In this document: positions 1-9,584 of the stretch, piece after piece
How positions within the stretch are numbered: position 1 is the first letter of the stretch
Layout: every line of letters starts with the position of its first letter
Origin: Candidatus Zixiibacteriota bacterium
GTDB taxonomy: Bacteria > Zixibacteria > MSB-5A5 > GN15 > PGXB01
NCBI GenBank assembly: GCA_900498245.1
Contig: LS998015.1
Location: 2,543,170 to 2,592,925 of the forward strand
Reading direction: 5' to 3'
Length of the DNA stretch: 49,756 nucleotides
The notes under the pieces: model-generated
Told to the model about the DNA's origin: nothing
Database searches by the model: none
Seen by the model: the letters and a program-made list of their open reading frames with translations, nothing else
Made by a program: the position numbers and the translations under genes

Positions 1-2
1 AT

Positions 3-1721
3 TTCTTTTATGGCGCATTGGCAGTAATCTTATTACTGCTGATTTTGTCGTCATGCAGCGACAAAAAGAGCACCGTCGCCCCGGTGCCGCCGCCGCAGGC
101 CGTCGGTTCCATCGGTCCGGACGGCGGCGAACTCACTTTGGAAGGAGCCACCATTGTGATAGGGGCCGGCGCTCTGGACTCGACAGTGCATTTTTCTATT
201 ACCAAGCTTTCCGTACCGGCCAATGCACCGGCCAATTACTCATTTTCCGAGCCGGCCTGGTCATTCGAACCGCATCAATATGTTTTCAGTAGCAATATTA
301 CCATAACAATCGCTCACGACACCGCTTTAACATCCCGGGCTCTATTTTATTTGGAAGATGGCGTCGATTCTTTATGGGACACCCATGAGGATGTTTCTTA
401 TGATAGCGCCAAAGTGACTATCCTTACCGATCATTTGAGCATTTTCACGGTCGGCGAGTTCTCTCCCTTAAGTCAGGTCTATGTCTCCAGTACATCCCGG
501 GGAGTCATCGCCAAAGGAACCCAAGAGGACCCCCTCCCCACTATCACCCTTGGCATGCAGGCCTCTGAACAGGCCGGATATCCCTATCCGACTGTTTATG
601 TCGCCGAGGGTACATATTTTGAAGATGTAACCTTCCTGAACGGCGTCTCGGTGCGGGGCGGATTTGATTCCACCAACTGGAGCGAGAAAGCCGATGCCTT
701 TTCGCTTATCGAACTGCCGACCCGGGCCGCATCGGCCGCCTCCATTGATAGTATCACTACTATTTCAAAGTTGATGATTATGGCCGATTATTACGTTGCA
801 CCGTCGGGTAATTCGGTCGCCATAAATGTAATTTCCAGCGGGGAAAAGCTGGTCTTTGATTCCTGCTGGATAGTTGCCGGGAATGGCGGCAATGGTGCCG
901 CTGGGGCATCCGGCGGCAATGGTAATACCGGTTCGTCGGGCGGCAACGGAACTTCATCGACTGGCGGGACGTACGGATCGTCCTGCACACCGGGGGCATG
1001 GGGCGGAGCGTGCTCGGACGGAGGCGACGGTTTTGGGCCGCTGGGCGGTGCCGGCGGCGTCTTGGGATGGCTTCTTGCCCCGGATGGAAGCAACGGCGGG
1101 GACGGCGGCAATGGTATCCCCGGGGCCAACGGCGCCGGCGGCACTTTTGGAAATATCCTAAATGGAGATTGGATTCCGGGTAAAGGCGGCGACGGTCAAG
1201 AAGGTAGCCACGGTTCCGGCGGAGGCGGCGGCGGTGGCGGATTCTCTTTGCTGGAATGTATCGGAGGTGGTGGAGGCGGTGGAGGCGGATGCGCGGGCCT
1301 TGCGGGACTGGGCGGTCGTGGCGGCGGCGGATCAATTGTTATTTGCTTATATAACTCTTCTCCCACTATCCAATACTGCCGGTTGACGGCGGGTAATGGC
1401 GGCAACGGCGGCAACGGAGGTAATGGCGGCCGCGGCGGAGATGGCGGAAATGGCGGGTCAGGGTACAGCAGTACCAGCCAGGGCGGCCACGGCGGCCACG
1501 GCGGCGTTGGGGGAATGTCCGGCGGCGGCCGGGGCGGACCGGGTGGCGTCTCCTTTTGCGTTTTTAGAACCGGGATTGGCGAACCGCTCCTGCTTCAGTG
1601 CGATTTGGTTCTGGGCCAGGCCGGCGCTGGCGGAGTTGGAGGAAGACAGGGCGTGGATGGAGCCCAGGCGCCCAATGGCTATGATGGAATAGCGTCAGAA
1701 ACCGGCCCAATTTGGCCCTGA
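3..1721 (+). CDS. Glycine-rich cell-surface lipoprotein, 5'-truncated
   Basis: The reading frame is open to the left edge (from base 3). The TTG at 18 lies inside a hydrophobic stretch, so the true start is probably upstream of the window. The visible N-terminus is a lipoprotein signal (LLLLILSSC, Cys about residue 13 from the TTG), predicting an exported, lipid-anchored protein. Next come a ZU5-like beta region (GPDGGELTLEGATIVIGAGAL) and a beta-helix start typical of DUF1565-like proteins (VYVAEGTYFEDVTF, then VRGGFD). The second half is a low-complexity Gly/Asn/Ser region (GGNGGNGGNGG type, roughly residues 290-550) interrupted by short beta-strand segments, resembling PGRS-style proteins. 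Function unknown; a structural or surface role is inferred. The Gly-rich part produces long open shadow frames on the other strand. Confidence 0.8.
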   Translation, partial: FFYGALAVILLLLILSSCSDKKSTVAPVPPPQAVGSIGPDGGELTLEGATIVIGAGALDSTVHFSITKLSVPANAPANYSFSEPAWSFEPHQYVFSSNITITIAHDTALTSRALFYLEDGVDSLWDTHEDVSYDSAKVTILTDHLSIFTVGEFSPLSQVYVSSTSRGVIAKGTQEDPLPTITLGMQASEQAGYPYPTVYVAEGTYFEDVTFLNGVSVRGGFDSTNWSEKADAFSLIELPTRAASAASIDSITTISKLMIMADYYVAPSGNSVAINVISSGEKLVFDSCWIVAGNGGNGAAGASGGNGNTGSSGGNGTSSTGGTYGSSCTPGAWGGACSDGGDGFGPLGGAGGVLGWLLAPDGSNGGDGGNGIPGANGAGGTFGNILNGDWIPGKGGDGQEGSHGSGGGGGGGGFSLLECIGGGGGGGGGCAGLAGLGGRGGGGSIVICLYNSSPTIQYCRLTAGNGGNGGNGGNGGRGGDGGNGGSGYSSTSQGGHGGHGGVGGMSGGGRGGPGGVSFCVFRTGIGEPLLLQCDLVLGQAGAGGVGGRQGVDGAQAPNGYDGIASETGPIWP

Positions 1722-1805
1722 AAATAGACGAATCCGTCGGCTTTCTCGCCTTGACGGGTGTCGGGATTCGCGACTGACCTGCGGAAATTTATGACGTCAG
1801 TAAAT

Positions 1806-1832
1806 AGGCCGGAACTCATATTGTTCCGGCCT
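1806..1832. terminator. Bidirectional hairpin between convergent genes
   Basis: A perfect 10-bp stem (AGGCCGGAAC at 1806-1815, its complement at 1823-1832) with a 7-nt loop lies between the stop of the glycine-rich lipoprotein gene and the stop of sdhB. Both flanks are AT-rich, so it can end transcription from both sides. Confidence 0.7.
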
Positions 1833-1858
1833 TAAAATTAGATCTAAAAATAATTATC

Positions 1859-2578
1859 TTATCCCGCCTTGCGCAATTTGCCGGTGAATTTCGCCCAGAG
1901 CGCTTTCATCTTTATTTTGCCGATGGCGCCCGACGGATCCAGCTTCTTAGGACAGACTTGCTGGCAGTTAAAAATGGTATGACAACGGAACGCCCCGAAA
2001 TCGGTCGCCAGGTACGCCAGCCGTTCGTTGGTGGCGGTATCGCGGGAATCATCGACAAACCGGAGCGCCTTCAGCATCGCCTGCGGCCCGAGATATTTCT
2101 CGTCATTGGCCACCACCGGGCAGGAGCCGTAACAGGCGGCGCAGAAAATGCAATCGACCAGCGTGTCGATTTTAAGTCTTTCCGCCGGCGATTGTTTGTA
2201 CTCCCGGGGCGGCGGCGCCTCTTTATTGATAAGGTACGGCTTGATGGCATCATATTGCGCGAAAAACGGATCCAAATCGACCACCAGATCGCGGACAATT
2301 TTCATGTGCGATAACGGTCTCACCGTCACGGTGTTGCCGATATGGGCGATCTGAGTTTCGCAGGCCAGGCGGTACTGATCGCCGATATGCATGGCGCAGG
2401 AACCGCAGACACCCTGACGGCACGATGACCGGAAAGCCAAAGTCGGATCGAGATTCTCGAGAATATAGTACAATCCTTCGAGAACCGTCATGCTCTTCAC
2501 TTCCGGCAATTGGTACGACTGAAAATAAGCCTGTTCGCCCGATTTGGGGTTGTATCGGAATACTTTGAGGGTCGGCAT
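1859..2578 (-). CDS. sdhB: Succinate dehydrogenase/fumarate reductase iron-sulfur subunit
   Basis: This 239-aa protein is the electron-transfer subunit carrying electrons between the flavoprotein and the quinone site. All three cluster motifs are present: [2Fe-2S] ligands C53, C58, C61 and C73 (SSCRQGVCGSC), [4Fe-4S] ligands in CIFCAACYGSCP (C143, C146, C149, with C153), and [3Fe-4S] ligands C199, C205, C209 (CQQVCPK). Length is normal for the family. It is the last gene of the D-C-A-B operon, starting 1 nt after the sdhA stop, so translational coupling is likely. Sequence alone does not settle whether the enzyme runs as dehydrogenase or fumarate reductase in vivo. Confidence 0.95.
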   Translation of the reverse strand: MPTLKVFRYNPKSGEQAYFQSYQLPEVKSMTVLEGLYYILENLDPTLAFRSSCRQGVCGSCAMHIGDQYRLACETQIAHIGNTVTVRPLSHMKIVRDLVVDLDPFFAQYDAIKPYLINKEAPPPREYKQSPAERLKIDTLVDCIFCAACYGSCPVVANDEKYLGPQAMLKALRFVDDSRDTATNERLAYLATDFGAFRCHTIFNCQQVCPKKLDPSGAIGKIKMKALWAKFTGKLRKAG

Positions 2579-2579
2579 A

Positions 2580-4280
2580 TCAATACTTCCTTTCTTCGGG
2601 TTTGTATTTGCCCAGTTGCACCGGCTTGTAAGATAGTTCCGGCCCCTGCGGGGTCCAGGTACAGAGCGTATGTTTCAGCCACTGTTCGTCGACCCGCTTG
2701 TTATGGTCGCGGCGAAAATGCGATCCGCGCGATTCCGCCCGGGTCAAAGCCCCTTTGGCGACACAGAGGGCGGTTTCGATATTTCCGGCAATCTCGGTCA
2801 CCCAGAGGAAATCGTAGTTGAAATTCCCGGTATCGGGGATACCCCGAATATGGTTGAACCGTTCGCGCAATTGCATCAGGGCGTCATACCCTTTTTGCAT
2901 ATCGGTCTCATTGCGGAAAATACCGAACTTGTCCATCATGGTCTGCGATAGTTCGTTCTTGACAGTGTACGGATTTTCTTTGCCGGTATTGGAGCGAAGT
3001 TTCTGGAAGCGGTCCTGCTCCTCCTTGAGCGCGGCGTTGAGAGTTTCGGTATCGACCGTCTGGGACATTTTTTTCACCCTGCCGGCCGCATGCGTGCCGG
3101 AGCGTTTGCCGAAGACCACCGTGTCCAGAAGTGAATTTCCTCCGAGGCGATTGCCGCCGTGAACCGAAACACAGGCGCATTCCCCGGCAGCATAGAGGCC
3201 GTCGAGGCGCGTCATGCCGTCTTTGTCGGACTCGATTCCGCCCATAGTGTAATGCATGGCCGGATGGATCGGAATCGGGTCCTTGATCGGATCGATACTC
3301 TTGAAATTGATGCAGATTTCTCTTATTCCCGGCAGACGTTCCATGATTTTCTTGGCCCCGAGATGGCGAAGGTCCAAATGCACATAGCGATCCTCAAAGC
3401 CTCTTCCTTCATTTATCTCGGTCTGGATGGATCGCGAGGTAATGTCCCGCGGCGCCAGTTCCATCACTTTCTCCGAGACATAATTCTTCATGAACCGCTC
3501 GCCTTTATTATTAGTCAGGTAGCCGCCCTCGCCGCGGCATCCTTCGGTCATCAGAATCGAAGAACCGTCGAGCCCGGTCGGGTGGAACTGGATGAATTCC
3601 ATATCTTCCACCGGCACGCCGGCCCAATACGGAATCGCCACCCCGAGACCGGTCGAGGAATGGGAATTGGTCGTGTTTACCGAATAAATTCGTCCCGAAC
3701 CGCCGGTGGCGAAAATAACGGCATTGCCGCCGATCGCCTGGAATTCGCCGGTGTGTAGATTCATCACGATCACACCCGCGCACCGTCCGCCCTTAACCGC
3801 CAGTTTGGTTACGAACCGTTCATATAAAACATCGATTTTTCTCTTAACCACCTGTTCATACAGGGTATGGAGAAGGTACAATCCCGTCCGATCGGCCCCG
3901 TAACAGGTCCTCGGGTATCCGGCGCCTCCGAAGGGACGCTGCGCGATAGTACCGTCATCGAAACGCGAGAACGGGCAACCCCAGTGATCGAATTCAAAAA
4001 TAATTCCCGGAGCGTCACTCGTCATTATTTCCACCGCTTCCTGATCGGCCAGAAAGTCGGATCCTTTTATTGTATCGTAAGCGTGCCGGTCGGGGGTGTC
4101 ATCCTTGCCGTCCGGATGATTGGCCAGCGCGGCATTGATACCGCCCTGGGCCGCTCCCGAATGGGATCGCACCGGATGAATTTTGGATATCAGGCCGACC
4201 TTGACCCCGGCGTCATGCGCCGCAATCGCCGCCCGCATTCCGGCCAACCCGCCGCCCACAACTATAACGTCATAAAACAT
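2580..4280 (-). CDS. sdhA: Succinate dehydrogenase/fumarate reductase flavoprotein subunit
   Basis: This 566-aa catalytic subunit interconverts succinate and fumarate. The N-terminal dinucleotide fold ([12 protein letters not shown]) is followed by [10 protein letters not shown], whose His40 is the expected covalent FAD attachment residue. The substrate-domain motifs HPTGL and PAMHYTMGG and the late FAD-binding segment [21 protein letters not shown] are intact. Gene order and near-zero spacing to sdhB and sdhC show one transcript. The start at 4280 gives the canonical short N-terminus before the FAD fold. Confidence 0.96.
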   Translation of the reverse strand: MFYDVIVVGGGLAGMRAAIAAHDAGVKVGLISKIHPVRSHSGAAQGGINAALANHPDGKDDTPDRHAYDTIKGSDFLADQEAVEIMTSDAPGIIFEFDHWGCPFSRFDDGTIAQRPFGGAGYPRTCYGADRTGLYLLHTLYEQVVKRKIDVLYERFVTKLAVKGGRCAGVIVMNLHTGEFQAIGGNAVIFATGGSGRIYSVNTTNSHSSTGLGVAIPYWAGVPVEDMEFIQFHPTGLDGSSILMTEGCRGEGGYLTNNKGERFMKNYVSEKVMELAPRDITSRSIQTEINEGRGFEDRYVHLDLRHLGAKKIMERLPGIREICINFKSIDPIKDPIPIHPAMHYTMGGIESDKDGMTRLDGLYAAGECACVSVHGGNRLGGNSLLDTVVFGKRSGTHAAGRVKKMSQTVDTETLNAALKEEQDRFQKLRSNTGKENPYTVKNELSQTMMDKFGIFRNETDMQKGYDALMQLRERFNHIRGIPDTGNFNYDFLWVTEIAGNIETALCVAKGALTRAESRGSHFRRDHNKRVDEQWLKHTLCTWTPQGPELSYKPVQLGKYKPEERKY

Positions 4281-4293
4281 TGCATTGTCTCCC

Positions 4294-4701
4294 TTACATC
4301 GTTGGATAGAATCCGGACTGCATCTTGGGCCACTGCAATATCACGGTCAAAACCATGATTGCGATAAAAAGCACCATCTCAATCCAGAAAAAAAGTTTAT
4401 GGGCGCGGGTGAGCCCGAAGAAGTCGCAGATCGAAATCCGCAAACCGTTCAGCATATGGAAAAAGACCCCCGCAATCAGGAAAATTTCCAGAAAGGCGAA
4501 AAGCGGATTCTGCACCGCTCCCATCCGATCGCTGAAAGATTCTTTGCCGGATATCGCCGATGATAGAACATAAGTGTGCAGAATCAGATATACGGCCAGA
4601 CCGATTCCGCTCAGGCGATGGAACCAGAACGCGAACGTCCCGGCATTCTTATTGAGGGTGGCGTCCTGATAGGCGTTCCTAATCATTCCTTTGAAGGCCA
4701 T
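4294..4701 (-). CDS. sdhC: Succinate dehydrogenase cytochrome b subunit
   Basis: This 135-aa membrane anchor has three hydrophobic helices. It carries the family signatures [18 protein letters not shown] (Ser and His near the quinone/heme site) and HMLNGLRI, whose His is the expected heme b ligand. It anchors SdhAB to the inner membrane and hands electrons to quinone. It lies between sdhD (1-nt gap) and sdhA (13-nt gap). Calling this one C and the next D follows convention; the two anchors resemble each other. Confidence 0.88.
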   Translation of the reverse strand: MAFKGMIRNAYQDATLNKNAGTFAFWFHRLSGIGLAVYLILHTYVLSSAISGKESFSDRMGAVQNPLFAFLEIFLIAGVFFHMLNGLRISICDFFGLTRAHKLFFWIEMVLFIAIMVLTVILQWPKMQSGFYPTM

Positions 4702-4702
4702 C

Positions 4703-5068
4703 TTACACCCCCACCGCGAAAAGATTGATAAGCGTAATCGCCCCGATAACCGTCAGGACCAAACCAATCACCCAAAAAATCACTTTGGTCGAAACCGAAA
4801 AACCGCCCGAGGGACGGTAATCGGCGAGAATTGCCCAGATGCCGTTCAGGGCATGGAACACGCAAAAGGGCACAAAAAACAGGTAATAAATTTTCCACCA
4901 TACAGAGCCGGCCAGCCGCTCGTTGACTTCGGCAAAATTAATCAGGCCCTGGCGATGCAGAAAATGATGCACATCGATATGGGTGAAGAGGAAAAACGCC
5001 AGGAAAAGCCCTGAAAATCGCTGCAGAAACCACGTCAGCAAACTCTGATTCGAAACCTTTTCGGCCAT
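4703..5068 (-). CDS. sdhD: Succinate dehydrogenase membrane anchor subunit
   Basis: This 121-aa, three-helix membrane protein carries FLQRFSGLFLAFFLFTHIDVHHFL and FHALNGIW, the same quinone/heme-site pattern as its downstream partner. It is the first gene of the operon. A strong ribosome-binding site (AAGGAGAGCC, about 5070-5079) precedes its ATG and a good sigma-70-like promoter lies about 50 bp upstream. Together with sdhC it forms the two-subunit cytochrome b anchor. Confidence 0.85.
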   Translation of the reverse strand: MAEKVSNQSLLTWFLQRFSGLFLAFFLFTHIDVHHFLHRQGLINFAEVNERLAGSVWWKIYYLFFVPFCVFHALNGIWAILADYRPSGGFSVSTKVIFWVIGLVLTVIGAITLINLFAVGV

Positions 5069-5116
5069 AAGGCTCTCCTTACAACATTTGAAGGTTTATT
5101 TCAATTCAAAAGGTTC

Positions 5117-5145
5117 ATTTAAGTGAATAATTTCATCTTTGTCAA
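5117..5145 (-). promoter_or_regulatory. sdh operon promoter
   Basis: On the minus strand a consensus -35 TTGACA (5145-5140) is followed after exactly 17 bp by TTAAAT (5122-5117) as -10. This would start transcription about 40 nt before sdhD. Confidence 0.7.
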
Positions 5146-5238
5146 GCAATTATAACTACTGATTCAACCATAAGAACTTCGAATCAGTAAAAGTCTATTA
5201 ATCGATAGGTGATTGAAAGATAAAAAATTTGCCAGAGG

Positions 5239-6018
5239 TCAGAGAGAAACGGTCAAACCGTCTTCGGCTATCACTAATTCGGTTGTCCCGCTGAAATCAT
5301 CAATGAAATTTTTGACCTGCGAGATAGCGTCATCACTTAAATGAGTCAAGACGGTTTTGCGAATATTATAGTCTGACAACAATTCGGGCAGTTTTTCCAG
5401 AGCGATATGGGTCGTTTCAATTATAAACAGATCGAGATTCTTCAAGTACTTTTCAACATCGGAAAATACGGCGATATCCGAAGAATAAAGGATTCTTCGT
5501 CCATTTTCGACATTAATTTCGAAGGCGTATGATTGCATCTTATTGGGCAAATTATATTGGGCGACAACTTTTTCGGTGATGCCGGTTTTTAAATGTGTTG
5601 TGGGATGGGCCGATATCTCCGAACCGCAAAAGGAAATGATCTTGTCATCAATCGCACGGAGCCAGAGATGAAAGGGATATTTTTCGGGCATCAGATAAAC
5701 GGCGGTGAGATACGCCCTGAAAATTTGCAGACCTTCCTCGGGCAGATAAATAATCAGGTCGGCACTCCGTTCCTTTTGGTACATCAACTGCAGAAGAAAG
5801 GTCAGGTCCGAAATATGATCGGAATGCATATGTGAAATAAAAACAGCTTTTATTTGATGCGGATCAATTTGAAACCGTAGCAGAGATGAAACCACGCCGC
5901 TCCCGCAGTCAAACAGAATCAGATCGTCATTTATTTTTAGCAGATAACCGGAACAGGCTCTTGTCGCCGAAGGGATTCCCGATGCGGAACCCAATACGAT
6001 CCAATGAATCGGCGGCAT
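5239..6018 (-). CDS. Metallo-beta-lactamase-fold hydrolase, RNase Z-like
   Basis: This 259-aa protein carries the zinc-binding signature HMHSDH (H63, H65, D67, H68) and later YSSDI, whose Asp is the usual bridging metal ligand. The N-terminal LGSASGIPSATRACSGYLL pattern matches the RNase Z/arylsulfatase-like subgroup. Substrate is uncertain: tRNA 3' processing, cyclic phosphodiester or sulfatase-like hydrolysis are all possible, and no clear exosite insertion was recognised. The RBS AGGAGTG precedes the ATG. It starts 7 nt after ltaE ends, so it is the tail of the long minus-strand run. Confidence 0.85.
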   Translation of the reverse strand: MPPIHWIVLGSASGIPSATRACSGYLLKINDDLILFDCGSGVVSSLLRFQIDPHQIKAVFISHMHSDHISDLTFLLQLMYQKERSADLIIYLPEEGLQIFRAYLTAVYLMPEKYPFHLWLRAIDDKIISFCGSEISAHPTTHLKTGITEKVVAQYNLPNKMQSYAFEINVENGRRILYSSDIAVFSDVEKYLKNLDLFIIETTHIALEKLPELLSDYNIRKTVLTHLSDDAISQVKNFIDDFSGTTELVIAEDGLTVSL

Positions 6019-6025
6019 GGCACTC

Positions 6026-7060
6026 CTATTTGATCTTGATTGACGACATAATATCCAGCGCCTTCAAACAGTCATCCCGGGAAACATCGAGATGTGTCAC
6101 GAAACGGAGCCGCGTTTTTCCAAAAACCACCGCCAGGACCCCGCTGTCTTTTAAAATCGTGACCAGTTCCTCGGGTGATTTCCCGCTCTCAGAGATGTCG
6201 GCTATGACGATATTGGTTTCGACCCGGCTCATATCCACCCGGAAACCCTTTATTTTATTCAGGCCTTCGGCGAGAATCTTGGCATTGCGGTGATCATCGG
6301 CGAGCCGCTCAATATTATTTTCGACCGCGTACAACCCCGCCGCGGCCAATATCCCGACTTGCCGCATCCCGCCGCCGAATAATTTCCGAATCCTTCTGGC
6401 TTTGGCGATAAAAGCCCTGTCGCCGACGATCATCGACCCGACCGGCGCTCCCAGGCCCTTGGAGAGGCAGACCGACATTGAATCGAACGGTGCCGCCCAG
6501 TCGGACAGCGGTATTCCCGTGGCCACATGAGCATTCCAGATCCGCGCCCCGTCCAGGTGCATAAGAAGTTTGTGCTTATCGGCAACCACCCGGATACGTC
6601 GAATTTCCTCCAACGGGAAAATTGTCCCGCCATGGCGGTTATGGGTATTTTCGAGCGTGACTATTTTCGTAATGGGGTGATGAATATTCGGGGGGCGAAT
6701 CGCCTCTTCAACCTGTTCGGCCGTCAGTATGCCCCTTTCAGTCGCAATCATATTGGTCAGAAGTTGGGAATGAACCGCCGGCCCCGCGGCTTCATAATTG
6801 ACAACATGACAATCCCGCTCGCAGAGGAGTTCCCAACCCGGCTCGGAAATGGCCCGCAGGGCCACCTGATTACCCATCGTCCCCGAGGGGACATAAAGCG
6901 AGGCCTCTCTGCCGAACAGTTCCGCTACCTTTTGCTCCAGGCGGATTACGGTCGGATCATCACCGAAAACATCATCACCAACCTCGGCTTCCGCAATGGC
7001 CCGGCGCATCGCAGGCGACGGCTTAGTGACGGTATCGGAACGTAAATCGATGACTTTCAT
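6026..7060 (-). CDS. ltaE: Low-specificity L-threonine aldolase
   Basis: This 344-aa PLP enzyme of the beta-eliminating lyase fold cleaves threonine or allo-threonine to glycine and acetaldehyde. Diagnostic features are the N-terminal [39 protein letters not shown] and the PLP-lysine motif [12 protein letters not shown]. The Asp of [10 protein letters not shown] contacts the pyridine ring. Full length, with an AGGGA-type RBS. It may supply glycine and is not obviously related to the pilus genes upstream. Confidence 0.93.
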   Translation of the reverse strand: MKVIDLRSDTVTKPSPAMRRAIAEAEVGDDVFGDDPTVIRLEQKVAELFGREASLYVPSGTMGNQVALRAISEPGWELLCERDCHVVNYEAAGPAVHSQLLTNMIATERGILTAEQVEEAIRPPNIHHPITKIVTLENTHNRHGGTIFPLEEIRRIRVVADKHKLLMHLDGARIWNAHVATGIPLSDWAAPFDSMSVCLSKGLGAPVGSMIVGDRAFIAKARRIRKLFGGGMRQVGILAAAGLYAVENNIERLADDHRNAKILAEGLNKIKGFRVDMSRVETNIVIADISESGKSPEELVTILKDSGVLAVVFGKTRLRFVTHLDVSRDDCLKALDIMSSIKIK

Positions 7061-7114
7061 ATTTGTTTAATCCCTGAATAAATCTTCTTGTAGATTGATA
7101 CGTTTCAGCCCGAA

Positions 7115-7729
7115 TTACCAATAAATGGCGCTCATCATTAATTGCATGACAAGGCCGCTTACAAGGGGAACGCTGGCATTGTCATCGACATTGAAAGAAA
7201 TGGCCTCGGTAACCGTGGCCACGACCGCCCCGATATATGCCACGGATAGCGGCAGGTGCGGATTTATCAGGGCCACAACCGAAGCCGCCGCCAGAAAGGC
7301 CAGCGAACCCTCCAGTGATTTGGTTCTGAATCTCACCCGGCCGAAACGGCGGCCGATTATAGCGGAGGCAGGATCACCCACCATGATATACGCCAGAGCC
7401 GCCAGCGCTACCGGTTTGGAAAAGAGTCCGATCGCCAGACAGGATGTCGCCAGAATGTAACTGGCCCCGGTAAAATCGCCCATCATCTCATGTTCGCGAA
7501 TTATAGGTGACAGAATCCCTTTCAGGTAGTGCCACAGGCGCCAGTTGCGGAGCCGCCCGATATCGACAATAATCATCGCCGCCGTAATCGGGATCATTAT
7601 CGCCAGGGCCTGACCCTTGCTCAAACCCAGGAAATAATATCCGCCGGGAATTACCAAGGCGAAGAGATGGGTCAACTTCCGAAGAAGTTCGCCCTTGAAG
7701 GCAATATGATTTCCTCCCTGATGGGGCAA
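7115..7729 (-). CDS. Polyprenol/phytol/diacylglycerol kinase-like membrane protein
   Basis: This 204-aa protein has about six hydrophobic helices and the motifs RKLTHL near the N-terminus and GDPASAIIGRRFGR followed by KSLEGS. These are characteristic of the SEC59/VTE5 (COG0170) family of CTP-dependent lipid-alcohol kinases, related to CDP-diglyceride synthetases. It probably phosphorylates an isoprenoid or lipid alcohol at the membrane. The start is TTG at 7729, supported by AAGGA eight bases upstream on the minus strand; no in-frame ATG lies nearby. It follows the parvulin gene by 19 nt. Confidence 0.75.
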   Translation of the reverse strand: MPHQGGNHIAFKGELLRKLTHLFALVIPGGYYFLGLSKGQALAIMIPITAAMIIVDIGRLRNWRLWHYLKGILSPIIREHEMMGDFTGASYILATSCLAIGLFSKPVALAALAYIMVGDPASAIIGRRFGRVRFRTKSLEGSLAFLAAASVVALINPHLPLSVAYIGAVVATVTEAISFNVDDNASVPLVSGLVMQLMMSAIYW

Positions 7730-7748
7730 GCGCCTATCCTTTTGTATA

Positions 7749-9503
7749 TTAACGGCGAGCTTTAGGCGGCAGTTCGATTCTCTTCAGGCGATTCAGATTG
7801 TAAACAACTTTGTGCTTGGCCAGAAGATTGCGCCGCCACTGACCTTCCAATTCCGTCTTATGCTCGGCTTTGAGAGTGTCGACAATTCCTGGCCGGGCCT
7901 GTTCCAGTGTCATGTCAAATTTCTGATCGACGATTTTTATGATATGATATCCGAACTCTGTCTTGACCGGATGGGAAATGTTTCCTTTGCCCAGAGTGAT
8001 GGCGACGCGATAGAAATTATCCGGCATCTCCCCCGGACCGATATATCCGAGATCCGCCGCCGCAGTCCGTATCTCTTCGGCCCCCGGATAATATTGTCGG
8101 GCCAATGTCATGAAATCAACTCCTGACAGCGCTTGATCGCGCAGAAACTCGCCGAAAACGGAGTCCTGGACTATGATATGCTGGACATAAATAGGTTTTT
8201 TGAATTTGTACTTATCTATATTCCGCTGATAATAATCGGATATCAGACTGTCACTCGGCTGATAGTTGGGATCATAAGCTTCCAGCCGTATATGCTCCAT
8301 CGCATATTTATGATAGAGCCGCTCTCTTTCGTTGGCGACGGCCGTATCTTTGGATAGACCGAGATTATCCCCGGCTTGGACCAGCTGCAATGTCAGCGAT
8401 TCGCGGCTCAGGATATTATGCTTATCCTCAAGGGTTAATTCATTTTTATGACCGGCCGTCATCGCCAGATCAAACATATCAGGCAGACGACGAAAAGCAA
8501 TCGTATCTTTGCCGTTCACAATAACCGCCCAAACCGTATCGCCGACCGAACGAGCCGGAAGATTAAGGGCCGAGTCATTAAATATGAGATTCGCCGTTCG
8601 CGACAACGAGTCCAGAATGCGCCGGCTGCGAACATTGGCCTCATTGGCGGCCAGAAGCCGGACAGCCGTCTTATAATAATCGCCCGTCAGTGGCGCCAGA
8701 CCAGAGTCGATATGATCAATCACCTGAAGAATATGCCAGCCATCGGGCGATTTAAAGGGCTGGGAAACTTCTCCCTTGGGCAGAGAGAAAGCGACATCCT
8801 CGAATTCCTTACTATAGGTATTTCGATAAAAATACCCAAGATCGCCGTGCTGATCGCCTGATTCGCGGTTCATTGAATAGTCATAGGCCAGATTTCCCAG
8901 AACTTCGCCGGAATCGATCCTTTCCCGCAAGCGGAAAACGGTCGCCTTGGCGATAGAGTCCAATTGCTCATCGGTGAAATTCTTATATCGCAGGGAGTCG
9001 GCCCCCAGGCGAAGCCCTTTGGGTGAAATGGTCAACTGGCGTGCCCGGACCTGTTCTTTCAGCATGAATTTTTCTTTATTGGCCTGGTAGAAGCTGTCTA
9101 CGGCCGAGGAATCGACATTTATGGAATCGAGGACCAGACGGCTGTAAATATAATTAATAAAGAAATCGTTAAAGCGCTGGCGGAAATTGTGGAAATTCAC
9201 ATAATCCTTGCTTAAATCAACCCGGTCGGCATCCATCGACACGAGAGAATCAACGACAATTTCCTGAAGAGTATCAAAATATATGGTGGAATCAACTAGG
9301 CCCCCTTCTTTAAGCAGATTGCTGGCCGCGAGCCGTTGATACAGGTTGGATGCCAGAATTCGATTGGAGGAATCGAGTACGGCCACCGGGAAATCATTTT
9401 TGGTGATATCCGTAAACCCGACTTTCGACACGCCGCAGCCGCTGATAGAAGCAACCAGAACAACCATGACCGGGAAAATGCCGTAAATAAATCTCGCTCT
9501 CAT
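7749..9503 (-). CDS. Lipoprotein peptidyl-prolyl isomerase with two parvulin domains
   Basis: This 584-aa protein starts at the ATG at 9503: AGGA lies 8 nt upstream, giving a clean signal MRARFIYG...VASISGC with lipobox Cys23. An upstream TTG extension to 9551 lacks an RBS. Two PpiC/parvulin-like domains are visible. The first contains LGYFYRN and GEVSQPFKSPDGWHILQV; the second contains YVQHIIVQ, LGYIGPGEMP and HPVKTEFGYHIIKI. Architecture resembles SurA/PrsA chaperones that fold exported proteins. Its position behind the pilus genes suggests help with envelope or pilus protein folding (inference). Confidence 0.88.
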   Translation of the reverse strand: MRARFIYGIFPVMVVLVASISGCGVSKVGFTDITKNDFPVAVLDSSNRILASNLYQRLAASNLLKEGGLVDSTIYFDTLQEIVVDSLVSMDADRVDLSKDYVNFHNFRQRFNDFFINYIYSRLVLDSINVDSSAVDSFYQANKEKFMLKEQVRARQLTISPKGLRLGADSLRYKNFTDEQLDSIAKATVFRLRERIDSGEVLGNLAYDYSMNRESGDQHGDLGYFYRNTYSKEFEDVAFSLPKGEVSQPFKSPDGWHILQVIDHIDSGLAPLTGDYYKTAVRLLAANEANVRSRRILDSLSRTANLIFNDSALNLPARSVGDTVWAVIVNGKDTIAFRRLPDMFDLAMTAGHKNELTLEDKHNILSRESLTLQLVQAGDNLGLSKDTAVANERERLYHKYAMEHIRLEAYDPNYQPSDSLISDYYQRNIDKYKFKKPIYVQHIIVQDSVFGEFLRDQALSGVDFMTLARQYYPGAEEIRTAAADLGYIGPGEMPDNFYRVAITLGKGNISHPVKTEFGYHIIKIVDQKFDMTLEQARPGIVDTLKAEHKTELEGQWRRNLLAKHKVVYNLNRLKRIELPPKARR

Positions 9504-9584
9504 GCGCAAAATCCTGAGGTTAAGCATTATAGGTTCAAGGAATTTATACAAATGAACGGGAAAATCAAGCCAAAAAAATGGAAT

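Noticed and set aside
778-1335. Long minus-strand open frames opposite the glycine-rich lipoprotein gene
   Set aside because: Their Arg/His- or Pro-rich composition is a by-product of the GGC-repeat coding strand; no RBS or domain.
3159-3758. 199-aa plus-strand frame opposite sdhA
   Set aside because: Antisense shadow of a fully conserved sdhA; no family pattern.
7749-9551. TTG start of the parvulin lipoprotein at 9551
   Set aside because: No RBS; the ATG at 9503 has AGGA at proper spacing and gives a clean lipoprotein signal.
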